From NCBI GenBank assembly GCA_026225945.1, contig JAMJFZ010004031.1:2891001-2955000 (forward strand): a stretch of DNA of 64,000 nucleotides, read 5' to 3'. Numbering within the stretch: the stretch's first letter is position 1; the number at the start of each line of letters is the position of its first letter. Made by a program: the position numbers and the translations under genes. This stretch comes from Cricetomys ansorgei. Its lineage: Eukaryota; Chordata; Mammalia; Rodentia; Nesomyidae. The notes under the pieces were generated by a model. It searched no databases, was not told the origin of the DNA, and worked only from the letters and a program-made list of their open reading frames with translations. Shown here in pieces: positions 1 to 11,269 of this stretch.

Positions 1-929
1 TTGCACAATAAACTTTGTAAACCAGGCCTGTTGGGAAGGAACAAAGCATGTGAATCCAGATTCACAGCAGACAGATGTGGATGTGGGTATATAGTCTCTC
101 TTTCTAGCCCTTCTCATAGAAGCAAAACTAGTTGCCAAACTCTGAGCTTGGTAATAGTAATTTAAGGCCAAATCAGACATATTCCTTCCTTTCAATGAAA
201 GACTAGTACTGTCCCTCAGAAAAATCCAAAAGGAAAGACAGAAAGACAGACAATCACAATGCAGTGGAAGAAACACAGCCCAACCCAGCAAGCCTTTGTG
301 ACAGTCCTCACAAGTGCAAACAACTACAGGAAGTAAGCGGCCTGAGTGCTTATCTTGGTGGCCTAAAATCTCACTTTCTTTAGTAATAAAACTAGCAACG
401 TTGGGAGAATTAGACATTTCCTGTTTTGAAAAATTTGGAGAGCCTATGCTTTGCCTCCAGCTGCCTGGACATACTTGAGTCTTGCCTATTCATTGTCATT
501 GTGGTATGCATGGCTTCCTTAAATTCTCCCTTTGAAGTCTCTCATTTAAGTCTATCAGAATTAGCTTCTATTTCTCAGAACTGAGGTATGAATGGCCAAC
601 CAGACCAGTGCTGTCCTCAAGTTTAGTCTATCTGTATATGATGTCAATTCAATATGCTAAACACTTTATCTGATGTACTTCTGCTTTCTTAGCTCCAATG
701 GCCTTTTTCGGTTCCTCAAAAGCAACATCCTGTTTCCTATCTGTGTCTCATCGCTGCATAAATCCCTCCTTCCTTGCTTTGTACTTTACATATTAATTTC
801 ATTAGGAGCCATCTTTCACCTCTAGACTCGGTTATATCTGTCTTGTTATATAGTGTATAGGCAAATGCAAACCCTTTGTGTAATTTATTGGATTACAGTT
901 AACTAATCATTTTGTTCATCATCTGCATC
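1..929. other. Unique AT-rich noncoding sequence
   Basis: I see no gene, RNA or recognisable repeat in this stretch. Stops are frequent in all frames. The only local pattern is a short purine-rich run near 227-255. Confidence 0.5.
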
Positions 930-980
930 TTAGTTACTTTTTTATTGCTGTGACAAAACACTTATAATTTCAAGGTTTTT
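930..980 (-). mobile_element. Short MaLR LTR end fragment
   Basis: The words ttagttactttt and attgctgtgacaaaacac are the reverse complement of the 3' end of rodent MaLR LTRs, which normally finish with 'tgtcacagcaa..agtaactaa'. Only about 50 bases are recognisable before the sequence runs into a T-rich tract, so this is a truncated remnant. It could also be the end of another LTR family with the same terminal motif. Confidence 0.45.
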
Positions 981-1029
981 TTTTTTTTCTTATTTTCTTT
1001 CTTCCTTTCTTTTTTTTTTTTTTCTTTTG
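976..1029. repeat. Polypyrimidine (T-rich) tract
   Basis: About 54 bases of nearly pure T and C, directly next to the MaLR fragment. The T runs are 10-14 long. Confidence 0.85.
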
Positions 1030-4000
1030 ATGAGCAGAAGGTCAGGGCAGTAATTCTTCTGTGGGATTGTCTTTGTCTGTGTTAGTCTGACTTATCCCTT
1101 TAATCATCTCAAAGTCTTCAATCATGTCAGCAACTCTACTTTTAGCTTACCTGGTTTGTTTTGTTGGGCATGCATCCCTCACTTCTATAATGGTGACATA
1201 ATGTCTGTGGTCTCCCCCATTGCTCTCCCCATCTCATGTTCAACCTATGTAACTGTGATGCCGTGTTTCTATGTGTCTGTGTATCATTAAACACTGATAA
1301 GGATATTTTTCCTATTCCATGCACCATATATTTCCCATACTGACTCCTTCATTTGTCCTCAGCAAAGCTGCACTATAATTTTTGTTTCTCAGTAACATGT
1401 TTACAAAGTTGGCTTGGTGTTTTTTCTATTTTAATAGAATAAGCGATAGATAGCTAATCATTATAAGCCACGTTATGCTGACTTACTTGTCCAGTTACAA
1501 TTAAAGACCAGATATTTTTGTAGTCATTTCTGCGTAACTCAAAGGTATTTATCAGGGAAGAAACGTTGAATGGGTCTTCACTCCAGAATTTCAGCGTATT
1601 ATCAACTCCCTGCACTAGGGCTCACACCTCTTATCAGTAGCATGTTTTATTCATAAGGGAAACACGGGAGTTCCTCCACTGAGTCCAGGGCCTGCTTGGG
1701 AAGATCTCTAACGGCCTCCCAGCTTTACTTGAGAGTATGTGGCATTGATAACAGCTCAGGCTTCATTTCTATTGACTTTTTCTTAATAGAATTCTCTCCA
1801 CAGTTGGTATTCTGAATAATTTTATGGCATTGTGTTATATTACTTAGCAGTTCAGAGACAGAATTGGGACGAGTCACTCCTGATTTGGAGGAAAATCGCT
1901 TATTACTTTTTATGTGAGTTTTCAAAGTCCATGGCACGGGATACTATTTAGTCATTTTTGTGTTACTACGTATTATAGTATTATGCTCTTGATGGTCTCG
2001 CTGGTTTAAAAATATCAGCAACAACTGAGCAGGGAGAATTCATTGCAGCGGATTTAAGAGCTTTCCTGTCAGTGCTTCTGATGCTCTCCGCCTCCAGACT
2101 CACACAGTGCTTAGCCTGTGCTCTCTGATTACCTTCTGAATTTAATTGAAAATGTAAATTGGCTCAAGTGTGAAGACAGCCTCAACTGAAATATGTTCCT
2201 CAATTTGTTTTCTGCAGCCTGTGGAGAAGAGTTCTTTAATTAAATTATTTGTTTAGTATAAATAATAGCATCAATTAACTAAATAGTTCTGTTCAACATT
2301 GCTTAAGAAAACAGTTTCAACCACGAGTGTGAGAAACATCCACCTGTGAGTTACTCATTATCAAGCCCTGTTTGCCTTGCCATCTAAGTCTGCTCTAACT
2401 TAGGACTTTTAACTGTGATTCTGCCCTGCTTGCTATTTAGAGTGAAGAGATAATTCCTGAACACTTACATTATATTTGCGGAAGCTCTCATGTTAGAAGG
2501 GATTGTCCTTTGTTTGCAATGGCGTCTCTGTTTTGCCTGTGAGTAGGTAATTAGTCCCTTGATACTTTCCAGAACTTATTGTCTCTTTACTTGACTTTCT
2601 TCCCCTCTTAGCATCCTTTCTCTCCGGCATTCTCACTTTGATGACTAGTTTTTAAAAGGAAGAAATACCAACATCTTTCTTACAGCTTCTAAAATTTTAA
2701 GAGGGCAAAAATTTGTTCAAGTCTTCTGGACTTGATGAGTTAGGCTGTCACCCAACTATTGCTATTCCCACAGCAATAGATTCTTACCCTTCCTTGGTGG
2801 AAACCTCATAAAACTTTTACTCCTTCTATCTCCTGCATGATGGAGAACTCTTACCACATCTGCTGGAGACATGTATCTGGATTCTACATGAATTATAGCA
2901 GATGTATTCCATACAAGTTTATCTTTTCACATTATAGACTTTGAATAGTACTTTATAATCCATGCTTTATTAAAATACCTGACATTATAAACTCAGGCCA
3001 TCCATCTCCATGAAAATATTTGTTCTAACATGAACTACATATTTGTAATTGTTACAAACTGCCATAAAGCCATTTTTAAAATTTATTTGTTTTGTCTCTC
3101 CAGACATATTGTTGCTTCCTACTGAGCCATTTCCGACAGATATTTGGCTTTTACCAATTAGAAAATTAAGAGACTCTACTGATTTTATTAGACCAAAACA
3201 TGTACTGCCAAATGCCATAAAGTTGTCAAAATAAAAATATAGTTCCATTGTGGTTATGACAGAAATGTATTCAGGAGGCTGATTTAAATTTTTAATTTCA
3301 AAATTATCCTGTATTTATGAATTTTTGGACAGCACTCAAGTTAGAGCATTAGGATATCCCTAAAACTTTTTAGAAGTTACAAAGACAATTGAATTACAAG
3401 TTTCCGCTTACAGAACTCTAAATTAAATATGTGCTTCAGAAAGTCCATGCTTCTCCATGGCAAATTGCATCTCAAAGGGGAGACACAGTCAACAAGCATC
3501 GAGTGCTTCTCCATACTTAGAGCAAGCTCACCCTATGAATCCCTTGACGCACTGCAGCAAGCACACCTTCATGGGCAAATATAAAGCAAGATATCCACAC
3601 TCCAGAATGGTAAATAGAAGGAAGGGAGTATTTGGTACCAAAATTCTACCACCCAGGTGTCTACCGGCAAGAAAATTCAATTAGGTCTCCACAAGTAAGA
3701 TTTTACTTAAAATAAAAATTAAAAGCACTTACGTTCTACCTACTTCACAGCACCATCGGAGGAAATAAATGTGATAATGTATATATATGTGGTTTGCATG
3801 AGGATTCAAACTAAATTAAGAGAGGCATAAAATGTCAAAACTTGAAGTCAGTGCCACACTTGAAATATTTATAAGCTACTGATAGTAGACTTTGCAAGAA
3901 CAGATAGATAACTTGAGTAATAGTCATAAGTTTAATACATATTAACATATAGACATTGTATTATAATAGATAATTTTTTGAATTTGTAAAGGGATGTAGA

Positions 4001-5370
4001 GTACAGAAGATCAGCTAAAAAAAGGTAGCTAATGTGATTTATGACACTAACTCTGACAGTGGAGGGAATAAATGATCATCTGGGCCCCCAGAAAGCGCCA
4101 CTTGCCAAGTGTAGAGGAACAGAGCCACTAGCTAGCAGTGCTGAGGGAGAGCAGTCACCGAAGCAGTGAGAAAAAGAAGGCTTGGAATCACAAGGAGGCG
4201 AGAATTCCAGGAAGGGAATTGTCAGCATTTCCAACAGGGGCTGAGGAGACAAGACAGAGGAATGCAGACAAAGGCTCTGTGCAGTTGGATAAGGTGACCT
4301 CAGAGATTAGTGAAAGAGAATTGAAGTGGCAGCAGTGACTAATGAGAATCTAAAAACAAAGTCAGAATGACACTAAGTAGTAAACAGCCAGGATGAAAAC
4401 AAGCAGCATATAGAGGTGGGTGGCTAAGGTCAGGACACAGGTCTCATATCGGAAGACAGAGGGGAGGCAGGAGATGGGGGGTGGTACTCAGAGTGGGTAC
4501 AGAGGAAGAGCTCTTAGTGGAAAAAGCAAAAATGAATTCACAACCAAGGGGGAAGCTCCAGGTGAAGAGCTGTGACTTCTGCGGCATCAGGAGCACAGGG
4601 TTAGTGTTTAGAGAGAGCAGCCTCATGGGACCACATGGTCTATCTTCATTTTGTCTACCTTGATGTTTTTATCCTTCACTTTTAGGTCCATCATGTTCAA
4701 GAGCAACCCTCATGTGGTCATCAGAGAGAGAAAGAGATATTAACTGTGTGGGTTACACAGTCCTTCTCATCTGTTATCTCCCTCCCCACTACTTCCCAAT
4801 GCATAAATTATAAACATATCGAATAAAACCCTCCGATTAGAGAGTCTTCTCCCTTCTGGTCTAGGCAATGATGATATGGAAATGAAAATGTATTCTTTGT
4901 TTACCTCCCTGACAAGAGTCACACTATAAATATTTATGAATGTTTTAAGCAATTCACCAAATCAAACATTGAAATAATGTACTTTAAATATGCCTCTGTC
5001 ACGGTGGGCATGCAAATTTGCCTTTAGATTGCCTGTAATCTCACGCTTTAATCTGAAAGCTACTTATGTTTCTAATGAGGTTTCGGTATTAATTATCAAA
5101 TAACTGACTTGTTTAAACCAGTTTCAGATGCTTGGGTTCTCAGGGAAGTGTATCCTAAGCATCTCACTTCTTTAGAATATCTGATGTTCTCCAGCTGCTG
5201 TCACAGAGATGGATCTATGAGCCACTACTTTAACGAGGATCATCAGATTAACTAGTAACTTTGGCTTCAGTTCCAGGATTCCCATTTAACTTGTTTGTTG
5301 ATTTGAAAAGCCTATAAGAGCTTATTTCAAATGTGTCTTAAGAAAAACTGGGTTTCATTTATAAAAATTC
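1030..5370. other. Unique noncoding sequence, no gene seen
   Basis: No repeat family is recognised with confidence and open frames do not exceed about 90 codons. The block at 2040-2280 is locally richer in TAATTA/TTAATTAA-type homeodomain words and lacks SINE features, which is typical of, but not proof of, conserved noncoding DNA. The segment 4080-4630 is relatively purine-rich and GC-richer, without a recognisable gene. Confidence 0.45.
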
Positions 5371-5490
5371 TGGCTGAAGAGCACAAGGCTTGTGAGTGAA
5401 TGGATTCAAGTTTCCATCCCAGCTTTACCACTGGTGAGCTCAATCACTAGTTCCCATATGGCAATGAGGATAATTACTTACTATCCTTGA
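5371..5490 (+). mobile_element. MIR SINE remnant
   Basis: The order of motifs follows the core of the ancient mammalian MIR element: gctgaagagcacaaggct, then a diverged 'gttcaaatcccagctctaccact' region (read here as catcccagctttaccactgg), then gcaatgaggataattactta. MIR is a tRNA-derived SINE from before the eutherian radiation, so the strong divergence is expected. No target-site duplication remains. Subfamily not assigned. Confidence 0.65.
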
Positions 5491-5563
5491 ACTCATTTTC
5501 TCATGAGAAATTGGGAGACGGCACTGCAATTAAAAACTCAGACATACTGTCAGTATGTCTAAT

Positions 5564-5643
5564 CACATGATGTGGAGGGCTTATCCTAGTGAGGAATGGC
5601 TATCACACAGGGGGTAGATGGAAATTCTTGTCAATGATGTTGG
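5564..5643 (+). repeat. Local duplicate block, copy 1
   Basis: This segment is about 80 per cent identical to 5928-6006, in the same orientation and 364 bases upstream of it. Shared words include ggagggct, atcctagtgagga, acaggggt and ttcttgt/gtcttgt. It is not a SINE or simple repeat that I recognise. Either an old local duplication, or two copies of an unnamed repeat. Confidence 0.7.
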
Positions 5644-5927
5644 GCATCATTAAAAACTGCCATACTGCCAGGGAGTATATGTTGAGGCCTCTCTAAAGCA
5701 TTTAAACCAAGAAGAGACATTTTTTCCCAAATAACATAGTATCTGTGGGCCTTCTGGAGACTAAGGTCCCCAAATACTTCTTACTTAAGATAATGTTCAT
5801 TCTCCTAATTCTAGGCAGTGATAATATGGGAATCAGAATGTATACTCTGATACTCACATGTACCTTCATGGAATGGTAAGGCTGGGATCCAGTGGATACC
5901 AGAAATATTTAATGAGAGACTACCATT

Positions 5928-6006
5928 CACATGGTATGGAGGGCTCATCCTAGTGAGGAGTGGATAGAAACAGGGGTGGTATGGAAAGTCTTGTAAATGA
6001 AGTTTG
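5928..6006 (+). repeat. Local duplicate block, copy 2
   Basis: Second copy of the block at 5564-5643. The match includes tatggagggctcatcctagt and weakens after about 6006. The differences are scattered point changes, so the duplication is old. Confidence 0.7.
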
Positions 6007-6073
6007 CTGGATTGATGACATCTCAGGATGCCTCTGTAATGATAGCAAATTAACCTTTTCAAGGGGTCTCTAT

Positions 6074-6205
6074 CATGGTGGCTTGGGTTTTTAATCCTGC
6101 AACCTATAAAGCAGAGGCAAGAGGATTGTGATTTTCAAGTCCCCATGCTACACAGTTGAACCCTGTCTCAAAGGAAACAAAACAAAACAAAACAAAAAAA
6201 AAAAC
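6074..6205 (+). mobile_element. Old, diverged B1-like SINE
   Basis: B1 landmarks are present in order: ggtggcttgggtttttaat (head), gcagaggcaagaggattgtg (middle), ctacacagttgaaccctgtc (3' part), then a CAAAA-rich tail. The head is badly decayed, indicating an old B1/proto-B1 copy on the plus strand. No clear target duplication. Confidence 0.7.
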
Positions 6206-6551
6206 CAAATTTAAAAACTCTGTTCTTTGGCTTTTGTGTTTATTTGAAGTTGAGTTTTGGTGTGGAAGCATTTTGTCTCAGCATACACCTATAATAACAT
6301 CTCAGCATTGCGTACACCATGTGCGAGACTGCAGTGTGTTATTACAAGGTCCTGTAACAATTATATTTATGTGTACGTCTAACATTATTCTCACTGCAAA
6401 ATTCTTTCTCTTCACCAAGCTTCTAGATTCCTCGATTACACACAGTTCTAGTTGTCCTCTTCTCCCGGCATCCTCAGCTCATATCCACCCAGGCAATGAT
6501 TCAAGCGGTCAAACAAACAAGCGACCCTGCTGCTCAATGTCTCACAGGTTA
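6206..6551. other. Noncoding gap
   Basis: No repeat or gene recognised. A 172-codon open frame starts in the tail of the upstream B1 and ends in the downstream B1. Its content (lysine-rich start from the A tail, phenylalanine-rich end from the pyrimidine tract) shows it is a by-product of the repeats. Confidence 0.6.
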
Positions 6552-6618
6552 ATTTCTTTTACTTTCTTTTTCTTTCTTTTTTTCTTCTCTCTTTTCTTTC
6601 CTTTCCTTTCCTTTTTTC
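6552..6618. repeat. Polypyrimidine tract (B1 tail on the minus strand)
   Basis: CTTT/CCTTT-type run immediately before a minus-strand B1. It is the expanded A-rich tail of that element read on the plus strand. Confidence 0.85.
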
Positions 6619-6757
6619 TTTTTGAGGCAGGGTTTCTCTGCGTAACCCTGGCTGTCCTAGAACACGCTCTGTAGATCAGGCTATTCTTGAACTTGGAGAT
6701 CCCCCTCCCTTTGCCTCCTGAGTGTTTGGATGAAAGGCATGCTCCACCACTGCTGGC
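6619..6757 (-). mobile_element. B1 SINE
   Basis: Read on the plus strand it shows the reverse complement of B1: tttgaggcagggtttctctg, ctggctgtcctagaac, ctctgtagatcaggct, then tgcctcctgagtgtttgga and gcatgctccaccactgctgg. B1 is the 7SL RNA-derived SINE of rodents, mobilised by L1 enzymes. Similar words (ttaatttcttt near 6549, ttaattcttct near 6763) flank it and may be a decayed target-site duplication. Confidence 0.92.
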
Positions 6758-6765
6758 ACATTTTA

Positions 6766-7960
6766 ATTCTTCTAGTCCATTGCTCTGCCATGACAAACTT
6801 GGCTGTGTATTGTTCATTCCTACATGGTTTCGATTGTCTAAGTTCTGACCTTCAGCTATTCCTCCCTCCAAATTCGATGCCACAATATCTGATCACACTG
6901 TGTTCTTGCTCACAGGATACCACCCATTTCTACTTTTTAGGATAAATTCCTAATTGGTCACCTTGGCCCCTCCCACATCCTTGAATTCTCATTGATCTGT
7001 GTTAAGCCCCTGCTGTGGTAGGATCAAACTAAACAATCTAAACTTTCAGTGTTCTACCTTCTTGACTTTCCATAAGCCAGGCCTGCAATGAAACTCCACC
7101 TCCTGCGTAACACCAATTCTAAAATAGAAAGTCAGTTTTCTAAATGACCTCACCACTCTGAGCTCTTAAACATTGGCTGTTGGCAATGAGCCACCCTCTG
7201 TTTTACTGCAAGTGCTTTACATTGTTTTGTATGTCTACTACCTATTCTCAATTTCCTGAGTTGTTTCCTTAAGTCAGTCCATATGCTTCTTCTTCTGTCC
7301 CTTGAGATCTACTTTCTTTAAACACATCCAGCCCCAGAACCAGATTCAGAAATTATATTCTCAATAATTTTGTTTCAGCTTAATTTTGATAGACCATTAT
7401 AGCCAGGAGCTGTATAACATGGGGGCAGTTTTGCACACTATTGTCCATTATTTTCTTTAAATAGTTAAGAAGACAGACTACTGAGGAAATGCATATAAAT
7501 GGCTTTAATTGATTAGTTTGCATGTGCATGAAATATCAAACATTTAAACTACGCCTGAAGTATAATGTGTCCTTCTCACTGACATCAAGTTAGCAGAATG
7601 TCCATTTAGGCACATAAATAGTACATTGTTTTGTAGTACAAAACAAACAAGAATTATTTTTTCTGCTTTTTATTGATTTTTTTCCAGAAATATATAACTG
7701 TAGAATTCCACATCTTTGATAGGATGAACAAAGGGCTTGCAGTGTGATCATTTCTATGAAAATGAGTTCTGTAACAAGTGCCGATTTAGCGTGGATGTAA
7801 ACGGATGCACTTTCCTGGAATTGGCAGAGGCTGCACATTTTAGCTCATTTCTCTATTATAGAGAGGAGATAAACTCAAAGAAATTTTCTTAATAGAGATA
7901 AGAAAATACCAATTTAGGTCTCCTCCTATTCATTCCTATTACATAATGTATCTCAGAGAA
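6766..7960. other. Noncoding sequence, no feature recognised
   Basis: Unique, AT-rich sequence with short open frames only. Nothing in it supports a gene, RNA or known repeat. Confidence 0.45.
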
Positions 7961-7962
7961 GT

Positions 7963-8050
7963 GTGAACTTTGTTTTCTTTACTATTTACCAGGGCCTAGA
8001 TATTCATAGACATTCAGGTCCTCAATATTCATTAACTGAATGAAGGAACG
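7963..8050 (+). mobile_element. Possible L2 LINE 3' end
   Basis: The pattern 'accagggcctaga .. cctcaatattcattaactg aatgaagga' resembles the L2 3' end (…gcctagaacagtgcctggcacatagtaggtgctcaataaatatttgttgaatgaatga). It is short and diverged. Chance similarity cannot be excluded. Confidence 0.35.
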
Positions 8051-8169
8051 AGAAAATAAAATATAGTTTCAATTGAATTACAATATTTGAAATGTTAGCA
8101 TTCAAAAGTACAAGGCAGTGCTATACTCTCTGAGGAACAGGCTATGCTTAGGTTTAAAAAAAGAGAATT

Positions 8170-8212
8170 GTTCTCTCTCTCTCTCTCTCTCTCACTCTCT
8201 CTGTGTGTGTAT
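8170..8212. repeat. TC/TG microsatellite
   Basis: A TC-dinucleotide run of about 30 bases with one CA interruption, followed by TG units. It sits at the tail side of a minus-strand B3 SINE and probably grew from that tail. Confidence 0.9.
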
Positions 8213-8368
8213 GTGGGTGCATGTATGCGCGTGATCTGAGGGTACCAGGAGAGGTCATCAGATGTCTTGGAGTAGACCTGCCTGACCAGGGTGCTGGAAA
8301 CTCAACCTGGATCCTCTGCAAGAGCAGTAGCAAGGGCTCTAACCTCTGAGAACATGGCTCTAGCCCCA
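8213..8368 (-). mobile_element. B3 SINE (tRNA-derived)
   Basis: Plus-strand reading shows the reverse complement of B3: gagggtaccaggagaggtca, atcagatgtcttggag, gtgctggaaactcaacctgg, tcctctgcaagagcagtagc, and ctctaacctctgagaacatg where the tRNA A-box region ('ctgagccatctctccag') lies. A central part of the consensus is missing. Confidence 0.85.
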
Positions 8369-8481
8369 CAAGCCCAAGCTTTAAAAGTTTACACTCAATT
8401 TAATTCACCAATACCCGTTCTGAAATTGTATGGTGGGGAAAACGTTTAGTTTATGTTCTTACTATTTGTTTTTTGTATGTA

Positions 8482-8572
8482 GTTTTTTGTTTTTTTTCAG
8501 TGCCGGTGATCCAACCAGAGCCTCGTACGTACTAGGTAAGCACCTTTCCACTGAGCTCCATCCTGTCAGCTC
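8482..8572 (-). mobile_element. ID/B4-type tRNA-Ala-like SINE head
   Basis: A T-rich run is followed by the reverse complement of the rodent ID core: gatccaaccagagcctcg, tactaggtaagcaccttt, ccactgagctccatcct. These match 'gatcgaacccagggcctcg', 'gctaggcaagcgct' and 'ccactgagctacatccc'. It is an ID-like monomer or the head of a truncated B4, not a functional tRNA. Confidence 0.8.
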
Positions 8573-8665
8573 TTTGTTTATCATGAGACAAAACAATTAG
8601 CAAGGAGAAATTAATATACATTTAAAGTATACTTTAATTTTATTGGATTATTAATTTATTTGTGT

Positions 8666-8667
<2 letters not shown>

Positions 8668-8692
<25 letters not shown>
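8668..8692. repeat. TG microsatellite
   Basis: Twelve or so TG units at the tail side of the next minus-strand SINE. Confidence 0.9.
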
Positions 8693-8698
<6 letters not shown>

Positions 8699-8857
8699 TG
8701 TGTGCATGAGCACACATGAGCATACCAAAACACAAATGTGGTTAGAGGACAACCTGCAAGAGTTGTTTGTCTCCTTTCACCACATGAGTCTCTGGAGTTG
8801 AACTCAGGTTGTCAGGCTTGTAGCAAATTCCTTTACCCACTGAGCCATTTTCCAAGC
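8693..8857 (-). mobile_element. B3-like tRNA-derived SINE
   Basis: Contains gtggttagaggacaacctgc, agttgaactcaggttgtca, ggcttgtagcaaattccttt and acccactgagccattttcc. This is the reverse complement of the B3-type SINE variant with the 'gaggacaacttgcaggagttggttctctcc' body. Diverged, but landmarks are in order over the full length. Confidence 0.85.
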
Positions 8858-9019
8858 ACATGCAGTATCAATTTTTTAGTAGGTTACATGAAATATAAAG
8901 TGAAATGAGGAAAAGTTCTTCTGACAATGGGTTCAACAAAATGGAAAAGGTGGCTAAACCATGGTTAACGGGTTAAAGTACAGACTTAAAATACAAGTAT
9001 TAGCTTCAAAATATACTCA

Positions 9020-9098
9020 CGTATAATATATATGTATAGATACATACATATATATATATATTTATATGTATGGATTACATATAACATATCATATATCT
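9020..9098. repeat. TA-rich low-complexity tract
   Basis: Alternating TA/TATG units with CATA interruptions. Short frames through it encode only Tyr/Ile runs and are meaningless as protein. Confidence 0.8.
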
Positions 9099-10550
9099 TT
9101 TTCCAGGGGTTTTTTTTAAATCAGTTTATCCATTTGTTGCTAAACCAACACCAAAGAAATACACAAGTAACTGCTAGAGATGCTGTTGACACAATTGAAA
9201 TGTCTGCGTTTAGTAGAAGCTATAAAACCTGTTGGCCTCTCAGGAGTTAGGCAAAGACTTCAAAGATGGCTAACATGACTCAATGATGGGTAAACTGTAT
9301 GTGCTATCAGGTATTTGTGATTACAAGGAATTAGTCCCTTTGGATTATGACTGAAAGTACCATTAAAACATTAATTCTATAGCTGGGAATCTGGCTATGA
9401 ATCACATAAACTCAATATTTTAATGCCTTGTCTACAAAAATGACACAGAACTTAAACAGAGACCTAACCACGTGTAAGAAGTTACTTGTGAGAGGAGTAC
9501 AGATGACTGTGTATCTAGGAACCTACATCCCTACAGTTGTCAGAAATAAGGCCAAATGAGATTCATTTGTCTGGTTGAATGATGCCTGTGGCTTATCAAT
9601 GCTGTGATGAAGGCAACTTTCAACCGTGAAAGACTAACAGTCTGTTCCCATTCAAATGTATATATAATTGTGTCCACAAGAATGCAAGCTCAACTGGTTT
9701 TTATTCCTGTATAAGAAGAAAAAAGAAAATGTTTTGCTAGATAATTATGATATATTCATGCCCACATCAACATTCCATTAATGCTCACATGAAAACAGTT
9801 TCTACACTGGCTTCAGATGAAGACACTATATTTCAAAGAAATTGTAGCCATCAAAAGTGAGAAGATATTTTGTATAGCTAGAATATGGTAGACATGAAAT
9901 TAAAGTCCAGATTTCCTGACTTTCAGTAGGCAGCTAGCTTACTATGGTTTTAATGATCCCGTCAATGTCTTCAGAAACAAGTAACAAAAGTAAATAGTTT
10001 CTTATAACTGAAACATGAGTAAATAAGTAGTAACAAAATAGCTATAATATTTGTTTTGAAGACCAACACAATGTGATTCTAAAAGCTGTTTAACAAGCCA
10101 GAAGGAACTTATGCCCTTAAGACCCTGACACTATAATACTCATGCTCCCCACTTTGATCATGGCTCAAGATCCTAAGCTTCTTGATCTGTGTAGTATGTC
10201 AAATATTTTTACCATGGCTTGTATGTAGGGTGGGGTTTTAAGGGTGGAGTTTCACCTTTGTGTTTGACACACAATGGCATAGCATAGGACTTCACACCTG
10301 TTTCAACACATCTGTCTTAGGAGAGGAAGTGATTTAAACATGAAGGCTATTGTTGACAAAAGTATGTCTCAGACAAAAAAGATGTCTGAAAATTGTAAAC
10401 AAAAGTTTTCAGTTGATGTATGTGATTTGGTTCCTAATTTTAACCACATAAAAAAGTAACACTTACCTGTCAGTCCTGAGAAACAACATGTGTCCCAAGT
10501 CATTATGCACTGATTAGCTGAAGTGTTGTGTCACTGGTTTTAGTTTTTAT
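9099..10550. other. Noncoding sequence, no feature recognised
   Basis: Unique sequence, roughly two-thirds A+T, with no frame above about 75 codons and no known repeat that I can name. Confidence 0.45.
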
Positions 10551-10675
10551 TTATTTTTATTTTTTTAATTTTTAAGATAGTGTGTGTTATCTAGACTAAA
10601 TTGGTCATGAACTCACTATCCTCCTGCCTCAGCCTCCCAAGTGCTGGGATTCCAGAAGTGTGCTGTCTCAGGCTT
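10551..10675 (-). mobile_element. Old B1-like (7SL-derived) SINE
   Basis: The plus strand carries gtcatgaactcactatcctc, ctgcctcagcctcccaagtg and ctgggattccagaagtgtg, preceded by a T-rich run. This is the reverse complement of an early B1/PB1 monomer. The 3' B1 domain is decayed. Confidence 0.85.
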
Positions 10676-11097
10676 CTTTCTCAGTTCTGTGTATTTAAAG
10701 AAACTCATTCCACCAACACCCTGAACTATTTGTAAGGATCTGATGAACTTTAAATGCACTTTTAGTATCTTTCATTGAATAACTATGATCTAAGAAATTA
10801 AATTCAAAATTTAAGAGGTTTTACATGTCATAATGAAGATGAGAATATATGTCTTTGATCTCTTATAATAAAAGCCTCATTTGAGATACCATAGAGATTT
10901 AACTTAGTACAATCATAAGCAATATCAGGGATTAATCCAAATTCTCTTTGGGGATACTTCATCCCTCAATTCATAAAATTCCCATAAAACATAACCAAGT
11001 ACAATGACCAGACTGCAGAGTTTCTAGCTGAGGAAAAGAATGAACATTTTCTTTGTTCCAAAAATATCCACAATATTAATGTTTTATTTACCACTAT

Positions 11098-11250
11098 TAT
11101 TCCTGGCTCTACTATTATAAGGCCATATAGCTTTCCCGTTCACAGCCACCTTATGAAGTAGACAGCCTTAATCATAATTTATCTAGGAGCCGACTAAAGC
11201 TCAAGAGAGGTTGAGTGACTTGTCTCTCAGTCGCAGGCTGTGATGCAAAA
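11098..11250 (-). mobile_element. MIR SINE remnant
   Basis: Reads as reverse-complement MIR: acagccaccttatgaagtag, aaagctcaagagaggttgag, tgacttgtctctcagtcgca. The consensus words are 'caaccctatgaggtagg', 'gaggctcagagaggttaag' and 'tgacttgcccaaggtcac'. Strongly diverged, as expected for MIR. Confidence 0.65.
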
Positions 11251-11269
11251 AGTATATGCTTGTGTGGTA

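Noticed and set aside
3110..3145. Word ctgagccatttcc that resembles the head of a minus-strand B3 SINE
   Set aside because: No other SINE landmark lies on either side, so it is a chance match.
6156..6883. Longest frame in the window (172 codons, plus strand) and an overlapping 113-codon minus frame
   Set aside because: The plus frame begins in a B1 A-tail and ends in a minus-strand B1 with its pyrimidine tail; the minus frame runs through the same B1. Composition follows the repeats.
8482..8572. tRNA-like sequence, and the tRNA-like heads of B3, ID and B4 copies elsewhere
   Set aside because: These are SINE-derived, lack a complete cloverleaf and have diverged boxes. They are not functional tRNA genes.
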